Shown here in pieces: positions 12,234 through 22,116 of a stretch of 64,000 nt of DNA. Position numbers and translations under genes: made by a program. The stretch is from Helichrysum umbraculigerum (taxonomy: Eukaryota > Streptophyta > Magnoliopsida > Asterales > Asteraceae): assembly GCA_949592205.1 (NCBI GenBank), contig CATIUR010000001.1, forward strand, positions 264,270,250-264,334,249. Direction: 5' to 3'. Each line of letters opens with the position of its first letter. Positions within the stretch are counted from its first letter, which is position 1. The notes below the pieces were generated by a model. It did no database searches. It saw only the letters and a program-made list of their open reading frames with translations, and had not been told where the DNA came from.

Positions 12234-13447
12234 CTAGCATCGGCACACACAAGAAATGAACAATGTAGCATTTAAGATGAATGCTTTTAAGGCTCAAAAC
12301 CTCACTGCAAATTTGGGTTTGTATGTGCCTAGCCATGCTCCTTAGATTGTTAATACTTATTTAAGAAATTTCTACCTTAATTTCCCTAATATTCTTGAAT
12401 AACTAACTCATATTAGAAATGGTTCCTCTTTGAAAGATATCGTAACTCAAAAATAGTAGAGCTAATCGGATGATTTGGCTCATACTTTATTATTTTTTTG
12501 TTTAAAAAGTTTTGAAAATTTTGAAAATTTGAGTAACATTTTCTGAGTAAAGCTATTCGGACATTAAAATCAGTAAAACATCTAATTCAAGGTATTCTAT
12601 ACCTGCTATCCCACACTTAGAGGAACATTGTCCCTAATGTTCTCTTGAGTTGAGATTATATTTAAATATATAATCCCACACTTAGAGTTTGAACATATAG
12701 AAAATGTTTCTCAAGTGTTTGGTTTGGGCTGGAATCCCACACTTAGTGATAAGTTTAGGATAGAGTATAGATTACTTTGCATTCCTAAGCTAACAAAATG
12801 AATCAAGTTATGAAAACGAGGTGAAAGGTAAGATACTCCCCAGATGACGATTTAACGTCTAGAGGCGAAAGCTGAGAATTCGAAGATCTTCATTAAGAGT
12901 GATTCAGCTCCGCATGTCTTTATCTGGTGCACAGCGCTTCTCATTCATGCTTAGCTAAGAGTCGATCCATAATGTAAGTGGAAATTCTTATTAGTGAATT
13001 TCACACTTTTGTGATTTAAGATTTGGATACGATTCTTGCTAAGATGTCTTGGAGTGTGGGTTGAGATCCCACACTTAGATCTTTGAAGAGTTTGCGGTGC
13101 ATGTGCGAGTTTTAGAAGAAGATAGATCCAAGCTCCTCTCCCGAGATGTGTGTAAGTTCTGTGGTCCGCAGTTTTGAATTCCTTGGATGTCTGCCTTTTA
13201 CTCCACGGTTCTTTTTCTTGAACACTCGTCATCTCATATGGACTCTTGCTCATTCATCATCACACATTTAATCACTTATTCTAAATAAAGAAACAAACAT
13301 AATAAGTAAATAAGATAAATGAAATATAATAATAAAGTTTCACCCATAAAGGTTGACAAATATCCCAAAAAGTTTTAACCAAGTGCAAGATAGAGATCAC
13401 TGTAATAATACAATACGAAAGTCAGTGATATGAAACATAGATATTGT
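12234..13447 (-). other. Element B 3' tail, proximal piece, with reiterated motifs
   Basis: Untranslated sequence downstream of the 13448-15292 ORF. The polypurine-like motif CTAAGTGTGGGAT (minus strand) recurs at about 12608-12621, 12673-12685, 12733-12747 and 13068-13080. The same reiteration occurs in Athila-1 and D tails. The frame at 12951-13253 is not supported by homology to other tails and was left out. Confidence 0.65.
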
Positions 13448-15292
13448 CTAGAATGGAGGATCCTCTGCTGGTATGTCATCAGGCTGAGCTTCGGGTCCTG
13501 CGACTGACTGCTGTCCACTGGATACTCTCTGCTCATCTGGAGGGAGTAATCCTCTCTGAATCAATATCTGCATGAGGGTCATCGCTGGAAGTGACATCAC
13601 ATCATCATAACCCTGTGCGAGCATATCCGCAGTGGTAACACCTGCCGTCTGCAACATATCAAGGTAAAGCTGCCTGAGAGTGCTCCTAGTAGGAACCTGA
13701 TCTGAGAAGATGGGGCCTAAATCCAAGTAAGGGCCGATGCTACCAGTGAATAATGCATCGGTGCAAATGTAGAGTAGATCTGGTCTATATGATGTGCTAG
13801 CTTCTGGATGCTGGTAATGGGTAGGAATGGGTACATTCGGACGAGGCAATGATGCCTGCTGACGGGCTGGTGATGGTACATGTACTGAGTAAACCCTGGC
13901 TGTATCAGATGTGGATCTATGAGTGGGTAATGGTGCGGAGTATGTGATAGGTGTGCGAGGGCGTCTATATGGATGTGGTGGCTGAGTGGTGGTATGTGGA
14001 TGTTGTGGAGGGAAGGTAGTGTATGGGCAAGTGGTGGCATATGGGTGAGTGGCGGTATGGGTAGTGGATGGTGGTGGTGGTCCACATCTGTATAGGAAGT
14101 GATCAGGCTCTGGGGTACCATGTTTCCTAGCTGTCAGAACCTGCTGATCACGGATAACCTGTAAAGCATGTAATAGATAGTACTGAGTAAGGGGAGTGAC
14201 CGGATCCGTGTGATGCACAACGGCCTGTGTAGGCAGTACTGATGTGTCTGCTCCTCGTGCTGGCTCAGGTATCTCTGCTGCTACTGGTCTCTGTGGCTGG
14301 GGACCAACATCTCTATCCTCTGTAGTCACGCGCTTCCTGGTCTTGAAGCATCCTGGAATGGGCTGCCGAGTATGATACCATAAGTACTGTCTCTCAGGTC
14401 CCTCATCAGTCATCCTGATCAACTTGCAGTACTCTAGGTCAAACGGCTGCGAACTAGTGTGATGGGTGTAATCCTCACGGTGGCGGTCAGTGAGAATCCC
14501 CATGCCGACTAACAATCTCATGATAATGGCTCCCATGAATACGTGGCGTCTATCCTCTCTCTTCTCCTTCCACAATCTATCCACGATGATGTATGCGACA
14601 TTCAGGTTCTGCTTCCTTATGATCGCATCTATGAACTTAAGCTCTTTTGATGTAGCAGGTCCAGCATCTCTCTTCCCAAAGATAGTACAGCACAGGAGCT
14701 TGTGAAGAATGTGGGGAACTGGTAGGGTCATGAGTGAAGCTTTCACTCCACTCCTGAAGTTTATCCCCGTCGATTCTCTCCATATCTCCTTGTGATCCCG
14801 TGACGGTAAACTGGAGATAGACTGGAAACTGCTGGTGAACCTATCAGAACTGGCCTGTGATTGTGTGTAAAGGCCAAGGTATACCCTGAAATCTCCTACT
14901 GTCATACGATACTTCTTCCCACGATACCGAAAAGCGATCTTCTTATCAGTAATCTCCAATCTCTCTCGGAACTCGTAAGTCATCATAAACTCAATGACGA
15001 CCTCTCGGTATATAGCCTCATCAATGGAGAAAAGATGGGAAAATGCAGCATGTTCCTCGCCATCTTTATCATATTTAATTAATTCTTCCAACTCATCCCT
15101 AATACCCAAGCGCCTCATATCCGGCCACATGATGACTCTATTTGACCCTAAGTATCGTCCCATCCATTTCTCAATATCGTCCATATTCTCGGGGGATGAA
15201 GCAAGCTTCCTCAATGAAGGGTTTGATAGATCCATCAGTTGACAAGAAAATGAGATGCATAAGTCATAACAAATTGCTAAGTTCATTTCCAA
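13448..15292 (-). CDS. Athila-type post-pol ORF (env position), 614 aa
   Basis: An uninterrupted frame in the position of the extra ORF that Athila-lineage gypsy elements carry downstream of pol. Its N-terminal half (about residues 20-330) has the layout I recall for that family: a region around YREVVIEFMMTYEF, then FRYRGKKYRMTVGDFRVYLGL, then HKEIWRESTGINFRSGV and later RRHVFMGAIIMRLLVGMG. The C-terminal half is rich in Pro, Thr, His and Gln and probably disordered. The function in Athila is unproven; an envelope-like role has been proposed from position. The first Met is at 15292, but Met20 at 15235 (MDLSNPSLRKL) is the likelier start because the preceding residues look like read-in. It is intact although the element lacks pol. 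Confidence 0.75.
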   Translation of the reverse strand: MEMNLAICYDLCISFSCQLMDLSNPSLRKLASSPENMDDIEKWMGRYLGSNRVIMWPDMRRLGIRDELEELIKYDKDGEEHAAFSHLFSIDEAIYREVVIEFMMTYEFRERLEITDKKIAFRYRGKKYRMTVGDFRVYLGLYTQSQASSDRFTSSFQSISSLPSRDHKEIWRESTGINFRSGVKASLMTLPVPHILHKLLCCTIFGKRDAGPATSKELKFIDAIIRKQNLNVAYIIVDRLWKEKREDRRHVFMGAIIMRLLVGMGILTDRHREDYTHHTSSQPFDLEYCKLIRMTDEGPERQYLWYHTRQPIPGCFKTRKRVTTEDRDVGPQPQRPVAAEIPEPARGADTSVLPTQAVVHHTDPVTPLTQYYLLHALQVIRDQQVLTARKHGTPEPDHFLYRCGPPPPSTTHTATHPYATTCPYTTFPPQHPHTTTQPPHPYRRPRTPITYSAPLPTHRSTSDTARVYSVHVPSPARQQASLPRPNVPIPTHYQHPEASTSYRPDLLYICTDALFTGSIGPYLDLGPIFSDQVPTRSTLRQLYLDMLQTAGVTTADMLAQGYDDVMSLPAMTLMQILIQRGLLPPDEQRVSSGQQSVAGPEAQPDDIPAEDPPF

Positions 15293-16843
15293 ATTTTAAA
15301 CAAAAATTGGAAATGTAGGCTTTAAAATATGAATAAATCTGCAATTTATTTTAAACTAAACCTAGGCCTAACCAATCTTCAATCCGTAATTTTCGCAACC
15401 ATAAGTGTCTAACCTATTCCAAGGGTATTAATAATAATACTAGTGTTTAATCTAAGTGAACTCGTCATTTCAAACAACTAGCAAATATGGCAACTTAATC
15501 TAAGTGAGCATGAGGTTTACAAAAACCATGTAATTACCTCAAATATATCAAGTAAACCAAAAAGAGCATAAACTAATTTATTCATGCAAATACCATATGG
15601 TTAAAGACACGTGTTAACTTATTCGGTTACTTTTAACAATTTTGCAAGATTTAAAGATTTTGATAAATGAATGACGGTAGCTTACGTGTGATGGTCATAT
15701 TAAAAATATTCAACACTTTATTAATTAAGGTGGTGAATAATTAAAATAATCAAGGACCAAAAGCTAACTAATGATTTATTGAAAATCTAAGAAACTTGCC
15801 ATGATTTAATTAACTCAAGCACCATTTAAAAATTGAAGATTTAAAATAAAGTATGATACTTGGTTAATTCCAATCACAACATGCTTACTTTAACTTTCAA
15901 TAATTCTAAGGATCATTCAAAATGAACTAGCAATCATGTAATCATGTTTATCAAGTCATACTAAGCATGAATTAATCAAAACAAGTCAAAATGAGCTACT
16001 AGTTATCAAAAGTCAACAAATCAAGCAACTTTGACCACTTAAAGTCAACACTTGAAGATCAAAGTCACAAATTATCAAGTAATCTACTCAATTAAGCATG
16101 TAATCATGTTAAGCAACTATGTAAGAACACTTTTGAACTATAAAACACAAGATTTCACCATGGATTTCATAGATCAAGAGTTGAAACCCTAACTTTTAAA
16201 AGGTTAATGAAATTTAAAGAATTGAGTTAGGAATTACCTTGCAAGTGATGAAATGATGTTATGTATGCAAGAGAGATGATAAAATGAAGAACTTGAAGCT
16301 TTAAATCATCAAAAATGGTGGAAAAATGGAGTTTTTGCAGATGGAGGGTTGGGCCATCGGTTTTGGGGAAGAGGAAGGAGAGAAAATTTTGACTTTTTGT
16401 TTGTAGTGAATCCCTTCCTCTTGGTTTAAATACGTTTCGATTTAAAATGCGAAAGATACGATACGTACGATTGGTTTTCTAAAGGTTTAAAGATTTTTAA
16501 TAAAGTAACCAAAAGTAAATACGAATCTTTATAAAAAAATTTCTCGAATTAAAAATTTTGTTTTAAATTGCGCGCGAAAAGTTCTTTGCATTTAAACGAA
16601 ACGAGTTTATTTAAAAACGAAACAATATTTTTGTGTACTTCAAACTTTAAAACAATTCCTAATTAATTTACCAAAATTTTAAAATTAAAACTTTGTCAAA
16701 TTTTTTCTGAAAAGTTCGAACTTACGCGAATTGCGCGAGTTTAAAGGACGTTTTCTTGGTTTTTTTTTTTTTTTTAACTGAAAGCTTTAAAACGAAAAAT
16801 TAATTTAAACTAAAATTAATACTAACTAATATTAATTAACCTA
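15293..16843 (-). other. Element B spacer between pol slot and post-pol ORF
   Basis: About 1.55 kb without a supported gene. It holds a T-run at about 16759-16774, and a minus-strand stretch near 16440-16300 with a TATTTAAACC box followed by a pyrimidine-rich leader-like sequence. It could be an intron-like leader for the downstream ORF, or hide an old solo LTR. I cannot decide between these. Confidence 0.45.
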
Positions 16844-16895
16844 GATAGGCTTGGGGTGCCTTTGAAGAGCGCTTTGTTAAAGACAAAAGCTCGTT
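16844..16895 (-). promoter_or_regulatory. Conserved AGCGCT...GGCACCCC block
   Basis: The minus strand carries AACAAAGCGCTCTTCAAAGG followed by CACCCCAAGCC, about 19 bases after the stop of the pol-slot protein. The same block follows pol in Athila-1 (39191-39244) and the pol-slot protein in D (52026-52071). Its role is unknown. It marks the 3' boundary of the pol slot. Confidence 0.6.
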
Positions 16896-16913
16896 CATAC
16901 AAGACTTACTGTT

Positions 16914-18374
16914 TTACAGGATAGTGTCCGAGACGACACTTTTGGTTATGTTGGAAGCTTTAGACAAAGATAAGGTATGGCGAGAGATAAACGTACCTCT
17001 AAGAGCTCGGATGACATTGTAAATTAAGTCGGCAGGATTAATATAGTATCGCTCAAATTCAGTTATGAATTCTTTCTCTACCTGTCCGAGTTGTAGCAAT
17101 GCATCAACGAAACGGTTAAACTCTCGTTTTTCCTTCTTTGGGTTCGAAATACCATCCCTGAATCCTGAGTCTATATAACAAAGATCAAAGAGAAATTTTC
17201 CTAAGACTTGTAGAAATTCCGTTTCTTCGTTAGAATCAGGGTTTCCTTGGGTAGTGTGCACCACTTGCGAAAGTTCCCTGATATAAATCTTTTGTTGCGC
17301 TGTAAATGGAAATCTGGTCTGTTGGAATAACTGAATTAGCTGGATATGAAGCTCCTTTCTTTTTATAAAGAAAGCAGATTCAATAGCTTCCTCAGTCGAT
17401 TCAGGAAAAATAACTCGCAATTCGTTAATTAAATAAGAAGCAAGATCAGCAAAGAATGGAATATCCACAGAAATTGAGGCAGGTTTAATAGGGTTTCTCT
17501 CTATCCAATCTTCAAGTTCATCAATCAGGGCCGTAACATAACGATTTATCTTTGTTTGTGAAACAGGTGAATAATCGGTGCTGGCTAATAAATCCATTAA
17601 AAGATCTATCTCTAATTTTAATGACAACTCGTTTGTTCTATTATAATTACCACGGAGAGATCTTAACATCCTATCAATTTCCACAAAGGTTTTTCTCTGT
17701 TCGTACGAAAAGGGGAAGTCGGATATCTTAAGATTTCTAAGGAAGTCCGCACATATATCCATTCTCCTATCGGGGTTTTGAGAAATTCCTAGGTGATGGC
17801 CAATCTCAGATTCTGGTTGATTGTTCCTAAATCCAATGCTATTAGGGCTTGGTGTTTCTGTCCTAGGCTTAGTCTCGACCTGATATTGGAGACTCTCTTC
17901 CTTAATTACACTTGATATAAATGTAGTGGAGTGGGCACGCAAAATATCGGGGAGATCGTACTCAAAGTATTCATCTAAACAGTGAAGACGTTCATTCAAA
18001 TCCATCCAAGGCATGGGCGGATAGAAGAACACTTCGATTCCAAACGGTTCATCATCAGGTAAAGTAGCAGGTCTAATATAGTGCGGATACCTGGACAAGA
18101 TTGACAAAATCTCAGGGTCAAGTGTGGGTTGACTACTTAAAGTAACAGTAACAGAAGCTGGAATCTTCTGCTGAGATTCATCAAAAGCTAAGTCTAAGCT
18201 TGATATTTTTGGGTTCTCAACTTCATGGTTAACACAGACCTCTCTAACGTCAGAGAAGTTTGACTCATACTCTGGACAGTCAAAGAATTCCGTATCTACC
18301 AAGGCCGTCATCTCATCCGTCATCATTTGATTGAGAGGAGAGATGGGGTTTGAAGGAGAATTAGGGTTTTTCAT
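16914..18374 (-). CDS. Unknown pol-slot protein (family copy 2), 486 aa, intact
   Basis: The only uninterrupted copy of the family. The start ATG (MKNPNSPSNP) lies about 150 bases after the primer-binding site, so this is the first and only gene where gag-pol would be. Residues 1-215 are acidic and low in recognisable structure. Unit 1 begins near residue 220 (DFPFSYEQRKTF), with LIDELEDWIERN and ASYLINELRVIF further on. Unit 2 begins near 350 (RFPFTAQQKIYI) and ends with INPADLIYNVIRAL. These units align with copies at 9004-10419 and 52149-53381 in order and spacing (130-145 residues between units). I see no protease, RT, RNase H, integrase or CCHC motif. The function is unknown. Confidence 0.75.
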   Translation of the reverse strand: MKNPNSPSNPISPLNQMMTDEMTALVDTEFFDCPEYESNFSDVREVCVNHEVENPKISSLDLAFDESQQKIPASVTVTLSSQPTLDPEILSILSRYPHYIRPATLPDDEPFGIEVFFYPPMPWMDLNERLHCLDEYFEYDLPDILRAHSTTFISSVIKEESLQYQVETKPRTETPSPNSIGFRNNQPESEIGHHLGISQNPDRRMDICADFLRNLKISDFPFSYEQRKTFVEIDRMLRSLRGNYNRTNELSLKLEIDLLMDLLASTDYSPVSQTKINRYVTALIDELEDWIERNPIKPASISVDIPFFADLASYLINELRVIFPESTEEAIESAFFIKRKELHIQLIQLFQQTRFPFTAQQKIYIRELSQVVHTTQGNPDSNEETEFLQVLGKFLFDLCYIDSGFRDGISNPKKEKREFNRFVDALLQLGQVEKEFITEFERYYINPADLIYNVIRALRGTFISRHTLSLSKASNITKSVVSDTIL

Positions 18375-18521
18375 TTTCTAATTTTTTTTGTATTTTCTAG
18401 GGTTTAAGAACTAAGTTAATTAACTAATAAAGCAATTAACTTCCTAAGTAATGATAATCTTAAGGAAGGATCTCCTAAAGCTAATTATCTAAGGCAGAAT
18501 TCAATTCTTGACGAAACCGAT

Positions 18522-18541
18522 CCCCGGCAGCGGCGCCAAAA
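18522..18541 (-). promoter_or_regulatory. Primer-binding site of element B
   Basis: The minus strand reads TTTTGGCGCCGCTGCCGGGG, three bases inside the 5' LTR end (18545). This is the standard Athila/Tat-type site and fixes the minus orientation of element B. Confidence 0.85.
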
Positions 18542-18544
18542 ACT

Positions 18545-19529
18545 TGTCGCGATCCCGTCGGTCGGGTTTTACCCCGGTCGTTGGTCCGACGGCAACCGAG
18601 ATGCGCGAACAGTGAAGTTTTAATATTTATAATTGCTGTGCTCAAACTATGCAAGCTACCTACCTTGTGGGTAAGGTGGCAAGTATAACTCGAGTGTCGT
18701 CCAAAATCGGAACGAATTGAATTGAATTGGAACCTACCAAAGATAACTTGGCAATAGGATGGGTTAAGAAACAAGGTAGGTATGGGTTTGGTTTTATCTA
18801 ATCTAAAGACAGAAAATAAAGTGCAGAAAAGTAAACGAGAATATAAGCAGCAGGTAGAGAGTGATTGCTGAAACTTCGACGATTAGGGTTTCGGGATGAT
18901 ATCCATTATATTGATGATAGGTGATTACTTTAGCTAAGATCTTCTAAACGGTCGGTGTAAACACTAGGACCCTACGTCTAGGTGTAACCCTAAAGCATAT
19001 GTCACTGAATCCTAGGCTATCCTGATTCTGGTCAGATGGGACTGTCTTCACACCTACCTCACCGTCTCTTTCGGAGACCAAGCGACCCTCTGAATGGGGT
19101 TAAGGAATAAGGCGACAATTCACAACACTGACTTTTCTTAACACCTATGTCTATCCAATTTTAACAAAGTAATACTGGTTGTTTGCTGAATAAGTTAAAC
19201 TATCGGTTAAGTAGAGTTTAGGGGGTTTTAAGCATCCGGGAACACAGCCGGCATCCTTACTTTCATTTCCTAACTCTTGTTTCTGTCTGATTAAGTTCTA
19301 ATACTTCCGTCATAGATTAGACCCTCCTTTGCCATCAATCGTTCATCCCTAGGCATGTGTACAGTGTATAGTGTCCTTATTTTCCACAGTACTCTAACCC
19401 TAGGTATATCTACGGTGTTTTAAAGACCTTATGTATCTTTACACAGCTTTATAACCAGAGGTAGTTTAACGGTGAACTATAGCATTTTCACGACTTAACA
19501 AGACCTAGACCCGTGTCTGGAAGGGTTGA
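18545..19529 (-). repeat. Element B 5' LTR, U5-R side piece
   Basis: The LTR ends (minus strand) GACGGGATCGCGACA next to the primer-binding site. It is broken at 19529 by insertion of Athila-1. The remainder resumes at 44078. The flanking five-base target duplication is GTTGA at 19525-19529 against GTTGC at 44073-44077, one mismatch. Confidence 0.78.
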
Positions 19530-21948
19530 TGATATCGGGTAAAAAGTCATGTTTTTACTACCGATATCTCTCTCATTCTGGAACGATTCTTGGCATATTA
19601 ACTCAAAAATAGTACAAATCAGTAACATTATGCCAAGATGGTCAAAACGAGGTTGCACGATAAAAATCGAGCAAAACGGCCGAGAAACGAAGATTCCACA
19701 TACGTTTGAAGATTCAGGGCTTTAAAACGAGATTTCAAGACTAAAGTGCCATCCATCAACATCCAATATTTCCAAGATGTTCATTTTTAAAATTTGAATC
19801 CAACGGAAGAAGAATCAACCAAAACGGGTGAAAAATGAAGATTTCGCGCCCGCCGGAAGATCCAAATGATCCGTACGCAATATCTGGAGCTAGGGACCTC
19901 AATTTCAGTCATATCCTATGTCAAAATCTTCGCTTTGAATTACGAATCCAACAAAAAAAGAATCAACTCAAACGGACGTATAACGAAGAAAACACGCACG
20001 AATCAAGAAACGAAGCAAAAGATTGCGCAACGGGGCGGGATGGGGCCCACCGCCACCGGCCACCAGCCAGCCACCGCCGGCCACCTGGCTGGCGCTGCCG
20101 GCCACCCTACCCCTATCCCGGTTTCCGTTTTTGGCAAGTTTTGGTACCCGGTTCGCCTACTTTTCGCGTTGTATGGTACCCGGTTCGCCTACTTTTCGCG
20201 TTGTACAAGCCACTTTTGGAAAGTCTTCTAACATGAGCCTCAAGGACAATTTGTGCTAATGTGAGCCAAAGCTCACCTATAAATAGGAGGCTTTTGGTTC
20301 ATTTAAAACACACACTTACACACCAACATATGCACACTTTCTAGCATATTTCATACTTTCTCATTATCCATTCTTTTCTTTCTTTATTGTAATACTTCCT
20401 TGGTTAATTAGACTAGCTAATTAACTAGTCAAGGAAGACTTGTACGGAGGTGCTCCGGGACGCATTTGTAAGCTACGAGTTATTGTATTTCTTTATCAGG
20501 TTTCAATCTATCTTCCATATTTAATTATGTTCTTTCTTTCTTTAATAAATTTAAATATGCATGCTAGTATTGCCATGATTTGCTAAATAACTCAATTGTC
20601 TGCTATGATAGTCGTTTAGGAAAAATTTAAATATGTGATTATAATGTATGCTGTGAGATTGCGGGTGCTTTGTATCATGAATAGATGTAGGAACTGAATC
20701 TTTATCGTTTATCTGCCCAACTCATGTTGTGACTAAAACCTTATCCAAAAATGAACGTAGCTAACTCATAGGGTATAGGTCACTTAGTTATACTATGTTT
20801 GATTGAATCATTGAGCTCGGCATGGCCGGTGTTCTCTAGACCAAATTAGGATCCAAGAGACACGGAATATGGGAATAGAGGTAGATTAAGATTTAATTCG
20901 GACAGACGGTATTTTTGAGACAACTTTCGGAATATCCTCGATTTAATTAATACATTTGTATGCTCAGGTTTAACTATTGTCTTGATTGTCTTATTGCATG
21001 TTCTTGTTTGATTGTTGCCTTAGGATTATCGTACTAGTAAAATACACCTAGCCTTAATTATTGTGAAATAACATGACGGCCCCTATTCAACTGTTCTTCG
21101 ATATAGTACTGGAAATGCTTATGGCAAAGTACAAACGTATGGAAGTCGAGAACGACCGAAGGTAGTTGTGTTATGGATCAATTAACAAACGTATTACTTA
21201 AGTTTCTATTTGTAATATAAACCACCCCTATCTTGCTACATACTTGAGTAATGTTGATAATTCATACGAATAAGTGATGACATCTTATCTGACCGCTTAG
21301 ACCAGTTCTTCCAACTTATTCCGACGAGGGTAAAACCCGTTTACAAGATTGTTTATTCAGCAAACTGTGCCATGATTCGGACGTCTATGATGACCGAGAT
21401 TGGGGAATAGGATTCGAGATTAACTGTCAGATAATATGGACATGCATTTGAGAGAACTTTCGGTGTATGTTTTAATATATTATGCAACCCACGTGACATT
21501 CTATTTGCCTGATTATGGACATCTCCGCGTTAGCCCGATAGTAGGATTGCAGCAATAACTCACATTAACTTATGAACTTATCCTCATTAGAACTCTTCAT
21601 ACTTTAATATCACCTGAACCACTTCATAGTAGACAATCGCTTTTAACTGCTGAACGCCCGAAGTAGCCTCCATCTCCATTTCTGATTTAATTTAGTTTAA
21701 CCTTAGAATAGAAAACCCAAAATCCAAACCAACTCTCTTCCGCCCTAGCTAAATTCATAAAAGTCTCTAATTTCTCCTAGCTTCAATTCGTCGCGCTTTG
21801 AAGAACGATCCTAGGTCATACTTATCCTTGCTAGCCCTTAGATTAGCAATAATAGTAACCCTAGGCCCCAGCCTTATAAATTTTAAAAACCCACTGCTGG
21901 TGCCCGGATAGTCATCGTTAACGACACCGACCTGTTCGGGCGCCAACA
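19530..21948 (+). repeat. 5' LTR of Athila-1
   Basis: Starts TGATATCGGG and ends GGGCGCCAACA. It has a GC-rich GCCGGCCACC-type cluster at about 20040-20110 and a TATA box at 20278-20286. The short frames at 19835-20259 lie in the U3 and are not genes: the 3' LTR copy carries disruptive changes in them. Confidence 0.92.
20278..20286 (+). promoter_or_regulatory. TATA box in Athila-1 5' LTR
   Basis: TATAAATAG; the equivalent in the 3' LTR is 42402-42410. It is the likely start region of the genomic RNA. The GC-rich cluster lies about 170-240 bases upstream. Confidence 0.65.
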
Positions 21949-21954
21949 AGTTTT

Positions 21955-21972
21955 TGGCGCCTCTGCCGGGGA
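21955..21972 (+). promoter_or_regulatory. Primer-binding site of Athila-1
   Basis: TGGCGCCTCTGCCGGGGA, six bases after the LTR end. This is the Athila/Tat-type tRNA primer site. Confidence 0.88.
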
Positions 21973-22116
21973 GCGTCGGTGACCGATTTTAGGAAGTTAT
22001 TGACTTTAGTAGTTAGCGATCCTTTTGAAAGATTAACATCAATCAAAAGTTACTTTTTTTACATTTAGGATTAGTTTAGGATTATAACAGTTTTAGTTAA
22101 CCACTTTTCATCACCC

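Noticed and set aside
13717..14121. 134-residue His/Pro-rich frame within the element B post-pol ORF
   Set aside because: Out-of-frame shadow of the Pro/Thr/His-rich C-terminal half of the 614-residue ORF.
19835..20259. Overlapping Pro/Arg-rich frames in the Athila-1 5' LTR
   Set aside because: They lie in U3 over the GCCGGC cluster; the 3' LTR copy and D's LTRs carry changes that disrupt them.
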